Shown here piece by piece: positions 46,923 through 57,527 of a stretch of 64,000 nucleotides of DNA (positions are counted from its first letter, which is position 1; every line of letters begins with the position of its first letter). The notes beneath the pieces were generated by a model. That model had not been told where the DNA came from and made no database searches. It saw nothing but the letters and a program-made list of their open reading frames with translations. The stretch is from Lactuca virosa. Its lineage: Eukaryota; Streptophyta; Magnoliopsida; Asterales; Asteraceae. The position numbers were made by a program, and so were the translations under genes. Location of the stretch: positions 253,557,314-253,621,313 of the forward strand of contig CAKMRJ010005412.1 of NCBI GenBank assembly GCA_928212115.1, read 5' to 3'.

Positions 46923-47240
46923 ACATCATGATGATATCCCATCTTAATTGTTGATGCATGAAGTTGATAACCCAAGGATGGAGTTTCCTTAACTTTTGCA
47001 CAAGACTGCAACAACAATTCAAACAAATGGGCATTTTTCGGTTTCAGCATATACATGTTGTAAATGTACGTCTTGATACCCTCCTCGGGTGCATTGATGT
47101 TGTAGTATTTTTCCAAAAGGGATGTCCACTTTGTCACCAACTTTGTGCCTGTAGTGATCAAGTGTCCATGTATTTTTTGCACTTCTCTTTTACAGAGAGG
47201 ATGTCTTATCAACTTCATACTCTTGGATTTTGATGTACAC

Positions 47241-48083
47241 CTGCAGGTTCATACAAAAAAAAAACTAGTAATTCCTTTTGTTCCCTTCAAGTATGCATGA
47301 ACTATACCTCAATCAGTCAATCTACTGTGGTATTCTAATGAAAGAAACAACGTATGTATCATGTATGATTGCTAAACTGGTAACAAGTTGAATAAACGTG
47401 TTCTAGGAATGATATTGAAAAAGTTTGTATGTGATTTGATCATGTTGACACACAAAAACACAGCTCTGTCAGAAACAAAAGAGACTCACCCTGGATCAGT
47501 CAATCAACTTTTGTATTCTAATGAAAGATACAACGTATGTATCATGTATGATTGCTAAACTAGTAACAAATTGAATAAACCTGTTCTAGGAATGATATTG
47601 AAAAAGTTTGTATGAGACAGTATCACTGATTTGATCATGTTAAAAACCATTAAAACAACTCAATATGAAACCAACGCCATATACATTTATCTACACTTAT
47701 AGAACAGCAAGTGTGGAGTGTCAATCCATACACAAAAGCACAGGTTTAGTGTACTGAATCAGTGATTTAACATCCAGAACTTGTAAGCACCGATTACTCA
47801 TCCCGATTTTTCTAACTACTATTATATCGTTGATATGCATGATCGGATACTCAAATTTTAAATCAGAGACGGTGGAGCAGGTAAATTCCGGTATTGTAGC
47901 ACTCATACTATTTTTAGCCTCACTTAAATCCAGATCTAACATAAACTACATCAAATTTAGCATACATCATCGAATGAATTTCAGAATAATCACGGAGTCA
48001 GAAATTACCGCTTAGAGTTTAACGGAGCATGAGCACAGAAATCAGAAATCGAATTGAATTAATGTTTAGGGTTTCTCAGTTAC
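47241..48083 (-). other. Probable 5' UTR intron of the PPR gene, with internal duplication
   Basis: On the minus strand a donor (ACG|GTAACTGAG, exon end at 48084) and an acceptor (ACCTGCAG|GTGTAC, exon start at 47240) frame this stretch. Inside, about 130-145 bp are duplicated with a 183-bp period (47313 and 47496: TCAGTCAATC...GTATTCTAATG and following). A minus-strand frame of 73 codons (47942-47721) is open, but I do not recognise it, and it may be an additional exon instead. Confidence 0.4.
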
Positions 48084-48250
48084 CGTTTGATGTCTTCTTG
48101 CTGTAATACTGCTCCTATCTCTTCTCCGTTCCGACTCTCGAAATGCGTGGGATTGGGTTACAATACAAAAAGGCGGGAGTTTTTTCTTAAAACCTTTGCC
48201 GTTGCGATTTCTTTCTTTTTTCCCGATTTGAATTTACGCATCTTTAAACC
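48084..48250 (-). other. Possible first exon / 5' UTR of the PPR gene
   Basis: The minus strand upstream of the donor at 48084 is less AT-rich than its surroundings and holds CCTTTTTGTATTG and CATTTCGAGAGTCGG stretches typical of a 5' UTR. No reliable TATA box is assigned. The inference rests on the splice pair only. Confidence 0.3.
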
Positions 48251-49200
48251 CACCCACAATGGCCAAACGTCGTCGCTTTGTCAATATCGTTACACCTATT
48301 TTCGGGTTCAAGTACTTTCTCTGTCTTCATTTTTCCGATTCAAAACGAAAAAAAGTCTAACTTTGTTTATTATTTTTTGTACAAAAATCAAGTAAGTTAC
48401 TGTATTACTTGTTACTCTGTATAGCTATCTAATTAATCTATTTAAAAAGTTATTACTCTTGTAATAATTTTATTGTTTCTAATTATAATTAACACATTAT
48501 TTGCTGACAAACAAATAGGACATCATATCACTCCAACATATTTTGATCGGTTAATTGACACGTCTATTTCTCATTTTATATATCACTTAGAAAACTTATA
48601 TTATCTTAGATATTTTAGATTTTTATAAGAATTATCCATCCACTAACCATTTTGATTTTGATAAGAATTAACCATCCAACGATCATAAAAATGGTCTAAT
48701 TATCTAGATTTTGATATTTTTATGTTAAGAATTAACCATTTATGTTGATTATGGTTGTTGTTTTGAGAGTTTATCGATAAAAAAAAATAAGTAAATAGCT
48801 AATTCCGATGGTAAGAGTAAAGTATAGTGTCATTTCCTTCATTTTTCCTATTAGAAAATCATAATGTTTATGTTAGATATGATTAAATAATTTTATTGTT
48901 AATAATTCCTTACATGTTTCTCGAAATCAAAAAGATCATTTTGGGTAATTTTAAACGTGGCATTACAAGTACAAAAGAACATTGGTGGACTGTTTTGATC
49001 ATTTTGATAATTTAAGTTTATTTTTGTCATTTTTTTTCAAAAAATGCCATGTTGGTTGTTTTTCTCATTACAATCGTTTAAAACAGTTTAAAATTAATAT
49101 TTTAGTCATTTTAAACTCTGCATTACAACTAATTTTAAACTTTGCATTACAAAAAAAACTTGTGAATCGTTTTGGCCAATTATATATACTATTATTAATC
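48251..49200. other. AT-rich intergenic with first degenerate GTCATTTT array
   Basis: No gene seen. From about 48960 to 49180 phrases such as TTTGATCATTTTGATAATTTAAG and TTTTTGTCATTTTTT recur. The same phrases form a longer array at 50600-51190. Confidence 0.45.
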
Positions 49201-50530
49201 GTTAAAAACCTTAGTACAGTGTTTTGTTGCTTTATTATTTTTGCCACATATCTTTTCTTGCTTTCTTATTTTTGCCACGGAACAATTTTCCCTTTTCACT
49301 TGCGCACCACAAACCGCCTTAGATCACCGCCATACTTATCTATTTCTCTTTGTCTGCGTTTTCTGTATACGTTATTGTTTGGTTCTGTGCACTTACGTTT
49401 TGCAAGCGCTTCTCTCTTCTTCTGTTCTTCGGCGTCTGTGTTTCTTCTTTAGGTACGGTTTGTTTCTCTTTCTTTATTTCTTTCCCGTTTGTTCTTTACT
49501 CTTCCTTCTTCTTTGCTTCTTTCCTTCTCGCTATTTCAATTTCTTCCAATTTCGTTGTACCTCTACTTTTACTTATTTGGTTTCAAGAAACAGGTAACAG
49601 TCAATCTGAACCCTAGAAATCGGTTTGTTCACCATATGGTTGAATCAGTCGAATCACCGTCGCTAATTCCACTTCTTCACGCCTGTAGGTATACATAACA
49701 CGCGTATGTGATGATCCAGGGTGTTGTTCCTCTGGGTTGCCTACTACTCTTCAACTCTTGAACCCGTCACATCCATCCACTGCTGCAGCATCTTCGTTCA
49801 CTCAAAGCTCTTCAGGAAGTTTTCGTCGGAGGGAGAAGGAAGCAAGGCCAAACTCCCATGAAATCGAAAGCCGTTGATAAGACACAAAAGTTGTAATTGT
49901 AAATTATTTTGTCCTTCTCCTACTGTGTTTCAAAAAACTACTTTGGTCGGCCCTGCCATCGCCGTGCAGTGAAGGTAATATATACATACAGTTCAGTAAC
50001 TTGTCTTTGCTTGAAATTAGGACTTAAATTGGATGAGTTTCAGTTTGTTTCTTGTATACATACAGTTCAGTAACTTGTCTTTGCTTGAAATTAGGACTTA
50101 AATTGGATGAGTTTCAGTTTGTTTCTTGTTCTACCTACGAATCTAATCTCATGTAATAAGAAGAAAATATCAGATTCAGAACCTTTGCAACAGCCACAGG
50201 AATTTAAGTAAATTTCATATTTAAGTTCTTGATGTTTCAATTGAATAGGTTCATATAAGAAAAGCCAAAAATACCTATTGGTGGAAAGGGCTTGGAACAA
50301 TCCCCAAGGCTTTAGAGAAGGTAAAGGTGATTAGTTTTGTATTCACACATTCATAACCATATCTTTCATTGAATCATTTCTTTATTGTTTTGCCTAATTG
50401 AGTCCCAGGAAGAAGGTTTCAGTAACAATGATGAACAAATTGATTACTGTAATTTCCTTTTTACGTGATTTTTATAATGATATTTGCATGCAGATATTTG
50501 AGCAATAATATGTTCTATTGTTTGCTACAA
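49200..50530 (+). other. Unidentified transcript-like stretch between two related arrays
   Basis: CT-rich leader-like sequence (49300-49570), a GAACCCTAGAAATCGG phrase, and a short frame around 49620-49690 (MVESVESPSLIPLLHACR) suggest the 5' part of a plant gene. I recognise no protein and find no long frame. It contains a perfect 74-bp tandem duplication at 49981-50128. It could be a gene fragment carried into the surrounding repeat. Confidence 0.3.
49981..50128. repeat. Perfect 74-bp tandem duplication
   Basis: Units 49981-50054 and 50055-50128, starting TATACATACAGTTCAG, appear identical. A very recent replication-slippage or unequal-exchange event, or an assembly artefact. Confidence 0.9.
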
Positions 50531-50532
50531 CT

Positions 50533-50589
50533 GGAAAAAAAAAAAAAAACAAAAAAACAAAAAACAAAACAAAAAAACAAAACAAAACA
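50533..50589. repeat. A-rich run with CAAAA units
   Basis: A homopolymer of 15 or so A followed by repeated CAAAA(A)n units. Confidence 0.9.
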
Positions 50590-50599
50590 TGTCGTCAAC

Positions 50600-51190
50600 G
50601 GTGCAGGTGATTCCCATATAGTTTGACCATTAAAGCATATTTTGTCATTTGGGTCAAATGATGATTTGATCAATTTCGTCATTTCTATCAGGTTAGAAAA
50701 AGGATGTAGTGTAGTCTAAATCGTTTCGATATTTTGACCATTTAGGTTTATTTTTGTCATTTTTCTCAATACAAGCAGCTAAAACATTAAAAGAATTAGT
50801 ATTTCTCATTTTGACCATTTAAGTAAATTTTTGTTATTTTGGTCAAATTTACCATTTTGGCCAATTTGGTCATGTCAATCAGATTAAACAAAAGAAAATT
50901 TGTGTTTTTGTCATTTTAAACTTCTATTACAAGTACAAAATAACGCATTTGGAGCGTTTTGGTCATTTTAACAAATTAAGTCTATTTTTGTCTTTTCTGT
51001 AAAATGATTATTTTGATCGTTCTTATCATTTCAATAAAGGTAAAATAGATCCACTTTCTATTTTGGTCATTTTAAAGCCAGCTTTATCATACAAAAGAAT
51101 GTATTTTGATCGATTTGGTCATTTTTACTATGTAAGTATATTTTTATCATTTTAGTCATTTCAATCATGTAAATGAGAAAAAAATTGGTT
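50600..51190. repeat. Degenerate GTCATTTT array
   Basis: Roughly 60-90-bp irregular units built from TTTTGGTCATTTT, TTTTGACCATTTAAGT and ATTACAAGTACAAAA. It is related to the shorter array at 48960-49180, suggesting one array was split by the stretch at 49200-50530. Confidence 0.6.
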
Positions 51191-51839
51191 AGGTTCTTAA
51201 AAAGTGACAATTAAAGATCTTTTAGTATTTAAAATACATTGATAAAAAAAACCAACCGATGGAAAAAGAAACCAGATGAGTATTTTTTTTTTCTAAATAA
51301 TAATACGTTTGACTTCACATCTTCAGTATGAATTACATAAAATGATGAATGTCGATAAATACACCTATCTTCTAACTGAAATTACCAATATTTTATTTAG
51401 AAACGCGAAGTGTGCTAACATATTTCGTTGTACAGTTAAAAGTGACTTGGAATGATAAACTTCTTATGGTAAGCTGAATATATTATATATGTGATGGATG
51501 TTTCTTTTGTATTGCATCTTTAAGTGAAGTAATTTATTTGAAAAAACACCATATATTTACTTTTAAACAAGAATAATGGAATCCTTCATCATTCCTCAGG
51601 ATTTTTCATATGCTTTCTTGGTCATAGTTATTTCCTCATCATTTTTAGGTGTTAGGACTTAGGACTTAGGATCCTTTTTTGTTTATTCTTAAACTAGATT
51701 ATGACTCGCGTTAAACGCAGTGAACACATAGATAAAATATAAATATATATAGATATTGCAGAATAATAATAAAAAAAAACAAAAACAAAAAACAGGGTTA
51801 TTGGTATTATTGAAATGTATGGAAAATACACTGAAAGCG

Positions 51840-51841
<2 letters not shown>

Positions 51842-51893
<52 letters not shown>
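51842..51893. repeat. (TA)n microsatellite
   Basis: About 26 TA units, inserted between the helicase tail and the Helitron 3' end. Confidence 0.95.
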
Positions 51894-51894
<1 letters not shown>

Positions 51895-51897
<3 letters not shown>

Positions 51898-52079
51898 GTT
51901 GGAGTACCTCTTTGTAGACAATAATTTTTTTTATTAGTTGAACGACATTCCTCGTTACAAAGTAACTTCAAACCTTTTTTACTTGTAACACAGAAAACAA
52001 TTACATATAGCTGACCATGCGCGAAAACGGGTCTTCGCAAATATAGTCCAACATTTGACAATGTACTTTCAAAATACAT
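51895..52079 (-). pseudogene. Helitron PIF1-like helicase C-terminus
   Basis: An open minus-strand stretch reads LSNVGLYLRRPVFAHGQLYV, then CVTSKKGLKLLCNEE and STNKKNYCLQRG. The VF.HGQLYV.(x)SRVTS block is the conserved last motif of the helicase of plant Helitron Rep/Hel proteins, which unwinds DNA during rolling-circle transposition. A Cys replaces the usual Arg of SRVTS, and the frame is cut off upstream at 52079. It is the best evidence that this element descends from an autonomous Helitron. Confidence 0.8.
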
Positions 52080-53257
52080 TGTTATTTTATGGTTATATTG
52101 CGAAATCTAATTTTTCATGTCAAAAAATAGCAACCTACTTATGTTCATTCGAAATGAACCACATAAACCCCCCACAATATTAAATATAAAGAAACTCTAA
52201 CCAATAAATATAAAAATAGTTATGTTTGCTCGATTTAGATATTGCCCGTGACTCATTGAAAATGTCAAAATACATAATTGGCATACAACTTACTTGTTAT
52301 TATGATACGAATTAAACAATTTAAACACATGAAGATGTCTTTTTTTTTTAATTTTACAATAATGATAAAATAATAGAAAAAAAAATGCTTACTTCAAGAC
52401 AATTGCGGACGTTTGAGTAAGGTCTGGGGTCTTAACTGTTAAGTATACATAACTTTTACATATAGCTATTAAATGGTTATTCAAGATGAATTAAAAGTTC
52501 ATTTCTATTTCTTGCCAGTTTAGAAGTATGTTTCGACCATTTTTGCATCATATAAAAAACATATAGGTTCTTTTAGTATAACTGCAATCCTACTTTCATA
52601 TAAAATTATTTTTTGCGTATCAGACCAAACTCGGTGTTTTTTAGCATTATTATCATCCTATATTATTCGTTCTTGATAGGTTTGAAAAGTTCGTTGCAAT
52701 TTCTCAATTCTTTTTGAAAGTTCGTTGTTATTTCTTGTTGCTTTTAGAAATAAGTTTTAGACAATTTTTTTGTATCAAACCAAATTTGAAGGTTATTTTC
52801 GTATTATTATCATCGTATATGTTCCATTTCATTTTTATTATTTGAATATAGTTTTTGTAGTTCAAAACCGATACGAACACAAAAATATTGACTCTATATT
52901 AACTGGCTTTCTATAATGTATAATTAAAAATCAAGACAACGTAACCATAATTTATTGATGTTAGTTAAAATGTAATTTATTTATGCAGGATGTTAGTTTT
53001 TGTTTATTTATGTGGGAAGCATAATATGTATTCTACATTACATGTGCTTACCTTTTGAATTTAGTATTTGTAACTTTAGAATTTTATTTTGGCTTGACAT
53101 AGTCACGATCATCTCATATTTAATACTTTGCTCTTCTTGCATCTTTACTATCTGCTGACTTACATTCAATAAATCAAGATTTAACATTTTTTAAAAACAA
53201 ATATAGACAAGAAATTTTTAAACTTAATGGATACGCTAAAAGAGACATGAGACTTAC

Positions 53258-53294
53258 CTTTTGTGAGATCAATAATACCAAATCGGACAAATTT
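53258..53294 (-). pseudogene. Isolated 37-bp exon with canonical splice sites
   Basis: The minus strand reads TTTCTGCAG-type acceptor, then KFVRFGIIDLTK, then a GTAAGT donor. It is plausible as a small exon of the RPA-like or a captured gene in the Helitron. It is too short for a firm assignment. Confidence 0.35.
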
Positions 53295-53852
53295 CTGCAA
53301 AATAAATTAATAACCGAAGAAACCTTGATTGCCCAAATATCTAATATCATTATTTAAGTCATAAGCTGCTATATGCCAAAAATTTGAAAATTTCAGCCAA
53401 AACTATGTTACATGCCATCAAAGTTGAAAAAAGATCATTTATAGTTAGATGGGGGTATTAATTTAAAAAATCGTCTTTCACTTTTTATTAGATGTATTTT
53501 TTGATGACATGAACAATTATCAGGCAAACATAATCCGTAAAAACCATCCTAGCCAAATCATAGATTGCTTAACCAAAAAAATAAAATACCACAGTGTAGA
53601 TGGTAATACAGTTAGAACATCTTTTTCTAAAAGATCAAGAAATGAACAATTTATTAGAATCTTATCATGTTGATAAAAGTCATTACAAAGTGCAATAGAT
53701 TGAATCGATAGTTTACAATAAATATAAAAAAATGAAGCTCTATTAAAGATAAAAAACTTGAGGACAAAACAAAAAAGAAGCATGTAACACTACAAAGTTG
53801 CATACAACAAAAACACATGATGCTAAAAATCTAGAAAAAAAAAACCTAAAAT

Positions 53853-53949
53853 TTATACCAGGTTGTGAGGTGAGCATAGAGAACTTGTGTCAGATTCTTT
53901 GAGACATTTCGTTATACCAGGTTGTGAGGTGAGCATAGAGAACTTGTGT
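53853..53949. repeat. Direct repeat of about 38 bp, 59-bp period
   Basis: TTATACCAGGTTGTGAGGTG and the following AGCATAGAGAACTTGTGT occur at 53853-53890 and 53912-53949, apparently identical. Confidence 0.9.
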
Positions 53950-54006
53950 TCTAATAACCCATATTTTTAATGTAACATGACAAAAAAATCCAATGTTACA
54001 GGAAAG

Positions 54007-54169
54007 TAGACCTGGCAATTCCAGACACGAATACACGAATCTGTGAGAGACACGACACGAATACATTTTGAAAATTAAGATAAAGCTTATTTCACATTGT
54101 GTAATCCTATCGTGTCAAATTTGTGGCTGACACGTTTTCATGACACGAATACACGAATTGATAGGTCTA
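54007..54169. mobile_element. 163-bp hAT-type MITE, perfect 8-bp duplication
   Basis: The left end is TAGACCTGGCAATTC and the right end, reverse-complemented, TAGACCTATCAATTCGTG. It is flanked by CAGGAAAG on both sides (53999-54006 and 54170-54177). It contains repeated GACACGAATACACGAAT words. Non-coding and recent, nested in the second Helitron. Confidence 0.9.
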
Positions 54170-55561
54170 CAGGAAAGTATAAGAAATGAACTAAATTAAC
54201 ATGTATTTAGATTATGCAAATTATTTTGAACAATGTTCCTTCAAAAATATATTTATTATTGTTTCATATCTACATACAAAGTTTAATAAAAAAATTTAAT
54301 TATAATTATACAATTTGATTCTACCATATAAATACGAGCACATAGAAAATTTAAGAATCAAATAAAAAATTTGTCTATAATACCGTAAATATGATATTCA
54401 AGGAAATAAGATCATTCATAATTTAGATTCTAACTTCTTAGCATACTTTGATATGGTTTATGTAATAATATTTAGAGAAACCGGTAGGCAAAGATGTTGA
54501 TATTAAGTGTTGTATATTGTTGTTACCGGTAAAAAACTAAGTTTTATTTTAAAATTAAACATTTTTATGGTAAGTATGTTGCTATAATTTGTAACAAGAA
54601 ATCACATAACTATTGCAGTTTGTAGAGGTTGTTGATGATCGAGTCCAAGTTAATAGGTTAAGCATTTAATATGAAAAGTTATACATTGTTGTTTTGTTTG
54701 ACTTAATCTAGACTGAATGATGTAATATGTTAAGCCAAAAAACCTTATGTAATGTTTTATGAGATTTCAAAAATATAAACATAATTTTGTTAGTCATAGA
54801 AATCAATCTTTAAATGGTTGTATTTACTGTACAGAAATATATACAAATTAGAATAATTATAGTTTAACCCTTTATAGATTAAATTGTTTATAAAATTCAT
54901 CCACTTAATAGTGAATAAAAGATAAATTAAAAGAGACATTTAAAACATGAAAAAATCACAACAGGTTACTATTAAAAATGGTATAACATTATACTTTAAA
55001 AGTACATTCCTAAAAATGGTATACAATGAAGTTATTATATTCGACAATAAAGTCAGAAATAGTAACCAAGTTAAGATAGAAATAGGAACCAAGTTGAGAT
55101 AATCAAACAAACATAAATAGTAGCAACATATGATTTGATCTATTTTTAAATTAAATTACCGATTTACCCTTCTGATGAACATTGTCCATACTAAATTAAT
55201 GAATTAGCCTTTAGATAAAAAATGGAAGTATCATACAAAAAGAATCATTTTAGCACACGTGTCATCTCAATATCTATTTTTGAATTGCTTTTTCAACCCA
55301 ATGCTTTTCTAGTTTTCTAAGTCGAATTACCCTTTTGCCCTTATATTTCCTTACTTAAAGGTTTCCTGCATCTAATTTGCAATTAATTGCAATTAATTAA
55401 AATAAATCACATAAATTTAGGAGTTTATTGATACATTCAAAAGGTAAATTCGAATCTTTCTTCTTTATTCTATCCCAAATAAAATTACCTTTATGTCCTT
55501 AAACCTTAAAATCATACTTAGCATTTTTTTTTAAATCTATCCAAGAATATCAATAACCTTT

Positions 55562-57512
55562 TGTAACACCTGGTTCTCGGTACGTATTCTTTTATTTTAA
55601 TTCCTTGTGCATTTTGCGTTTTGCCTTGGACTCGGCGAGTCAAGGGATCGACTCGCCGAGTAGGAGCGGGACGAGACGCGGATTCTAAGTCGTGGACTCG
55701 CCGAGTCGGGTCATGGACTCGGCGAGTAGGCCCTGTTTGGACATAAAACTCAAATCTGGGTGTTGCACCCCATTTAGTCACTCTAACTCGGCCTCCCTTG
55801 TCCCCAACACTTCCAGAAGAGTTGTAGAGCGAAACCCTAGCCCCTTTTTGCCCTTGTGAGTGATTTTGGCCTTGTGAAGGAAGTTTGAAGTTTAAGAGAA
55901 GAAGGAGGTGGAAGAGTGCTAGGAGGGGCAGTAGATCTGAAATCTACCCTGGGAGAAGCTTCTATTCAGGTAAGAAAGCTCCTACCTTGATCTTTAGTCA
56001 ATAGATTCCCTTTTTGTCCCCAAATATGTGGTTTGCAAGCCTTAAAACCCCCAGATTTCGTGTGCATATGTGATAGCCAGACCCTAGGAACTGAGACCCA
56101 TGAGTTGGATCCGTTGCATGTCTCAGATTTGGCCTGTACAGGAAGAAGGTTCGAAGGGACTCGGCGAGTGCTAAAGTGCACTCGGCGAGTTCCATGAAGA
56201 TGGCCTTAGACTCGACGAGTTGGATGAACAACTCGGCGAGTCCTATGACGATTGCCTGGTACTCGACGAGTTGTTCTTCAAACTCGGCGAGTCCTATGAA
56301 GATTGCTTGGTACTCGGCGAGCTGTTCTTCAAACTCGGCGAGTCCCTTGAATATAGCCTTGAACTCGACGAGTTGTTCTTCCAACTCGGCGAGTCGTATG
56401 AACTTTCCCCGATTTCAGTAGGGTTTAAGTGTAGGAGGTCCAACCCTTCGTAGCCGCACGCGGAATTAGCAATTTAACGTGTAGCTATAGGCCCAGATCT
56501 CCAAATCTCCAATGTTGATGTTTTAATGGAAGATTGGAGCGATTGTGAGATCTGTTCGTCGGACTCGGCGAGTCTCCCTTGGACTCGGCGAGTCCAGTCG
56601 CGAGTTTGCTAGTTGTCCCCGTTTAGCGAGTCAGGCTGACTCAGTGAGTGGGAACAGGGACCCGATGAGTCGGAGTCGGACTAGACGTAGAAGGACTCGG
56701 CGAGTCGCTATATGGACTCGGCGAGTCCAATCAATCAGAGAGTTGACTTTGACCAAGAAGTTGACTTTGACCAGTCATTTGACCTAAGGGGTATTTATGA
56801 GTGCCTAATCCATGTTTACGGATTTATAGCCGGAGAAATTACCGGTGCGGCAGCCAGGCGTAGGTTGAGCGGGTTTTCAGCATTTACTCTCGAGGTGAGT
56901 TACCTTCCAGTAGAAGTGGGTCTAAGGCCACAATGCCGGCCCACTAGTAGGAGTCGTATGATAGATGACTGTCTGTGTGTTAATCATCTAGGTTTGCTAC
57001 TACCTGATATGCTTTATGTGTTAGCAGATTATGATGTATGGGTTATGTGATATGTTATTATGTGGTAGTAGTAGTAGGGGGTGAAACAGTCCCCGATCCG
57101 GTCGACAGGACCGAAGGGGTAGGCCAGCACCCAGATATGCTAGGCAGTATCCGGTCGACAGGACCGAAGGGGAAGGTCGGGCACCCAGAAATGCCCGGCA
57201 GACATGTATGCTATGTGATTGTATGGTATGAGGTTCGTTGGGGGAACTCACTAAGCTTCGTGCTTACGTTTTATAGTTTTGTTTTCAGGTACCTCTTCAG
57301 CTAGGGGAAAGGAGCCGGCGCGGTAGCGGCATATCATACACACTCTTGTTTTTCCGCACTATGGATTTTCTGGGATGCACTCTGAATATTTTACTATGAT
57401 ATTACTGGTTTTCAGACATGAAGTATTATTATGAATGTTTTATAACGATGTTTTTATGTATTAACCTAATTTAAAAATGAAATTTTTAGCCGGTATTTTT
57501 GGGATGTTACAA
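55562..57512 (+). repeat. 5' LTR of gypsy element B, 1.95 kb
   Basis: TGTAACACCTGG...GGGATGTTACA. It contains about 18 copies of the palindrome ACTCGGCGAGT or one-base variants (four at 55630-55725, ten at 56159-56395, four at 56563-56727), the minisatellite at 57090-57195, and the AACTCACTAAGC...TTTCAGGTACCTC block (57245-57300). Confidence 0.95.
57090..57195. repeat. Minisatellite in LTR B, two units
   Basis: Two copies of CCGGTCGACAGGACCGAAGG followed by GG..GGxCxGCACCCAGA-ATGC. The same motif, reverse-complemented, forms the minisatellite of element A's LTR. Confidence 0.85.
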
Positions 57513-57515
57513 GTT

Positions 57516-57527
57516 GGTATCAGAGCC
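57516..57527 (+). promoter_or_regulatory. Primer-binding site, initiator tRNA-Met, element B
   Basis: TGGTATCAGAGC three bases downstream of the LTR end. Confidence 0.95.

Larger units (their letters stand above)
40933..47218 (-). pseudogene. PPR protein gene interrupted by copia element 2
   Basis: PPR proteins are helical-repeat, usually organelle-targeted RNA-binding proteins. The 5' part (47218-46923) starts MKLIRHPLCKREVQ and includes AHLFELLLQSCAKVKE. The 3' part (41829-40933) continues with HKSTLNFYIAHGTLKQ and contains three clear 35-residue repeats (NALVSYYGKIGHPLDAKKVF; TWNSLFSSFCRNGSALEVDE; EMAMNTYAEAGMIEKCLELY), ending ...GKPPGS. The two parts abut at the 5-bp target duplication, are in the same frame, and together span 1188 nt (395 codons plus stop) once the element and one duplication copy are left out. 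No other break was seen, so the insertion is the only visible lesion. A further in-frame extension exists upstream to an acceptor at 47240/47241. Confidence 0.88.
51694..55500 (-). mobile_element. Second Helitron, 3' end clear, 5' end uncertain
   Basis: On the minus strand the element ends in CTAG at 51694 with a T beyond it, preceded by an imperfect hairpin (ACTGCG...CGCGAGT, 51703-51720) homologous to that of the first Helitron. Inside are a helicase C-terminus, spliced-looking mini-exons and a CACGTGT-containing region (near 55255) typical of Helitron 5' parts. I could not find the TC start. It may lie near 55450-55560 or beyond the gypsy insertion at 55562, so the right limit is a guess. 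Confidence 0.6.

Noticed and set aside
49241..49597. 118-codon Phe/Leu/Ser-rich frame
   Set aside because: CT-rich low-complexity sequence open in three frames; composition looks like a leader rather than protein.
55998..56384. 128-codon frame of repeated EEQLVEY/AIFIGLAEF units, present in both LTRs
   Set aside because: It follows from the spacing of the palindromic repeats in the LTR; no start context, no homology known, and the same DNA is open in several frames.
56159..56395. Regularly spaced short repeats resembling a CRISPR array
   Set aside because: The repeated 11-mer is palindromic, the spacing is irregular, it lies in a plant LTR, and the same array recurs in the other LTR copy.
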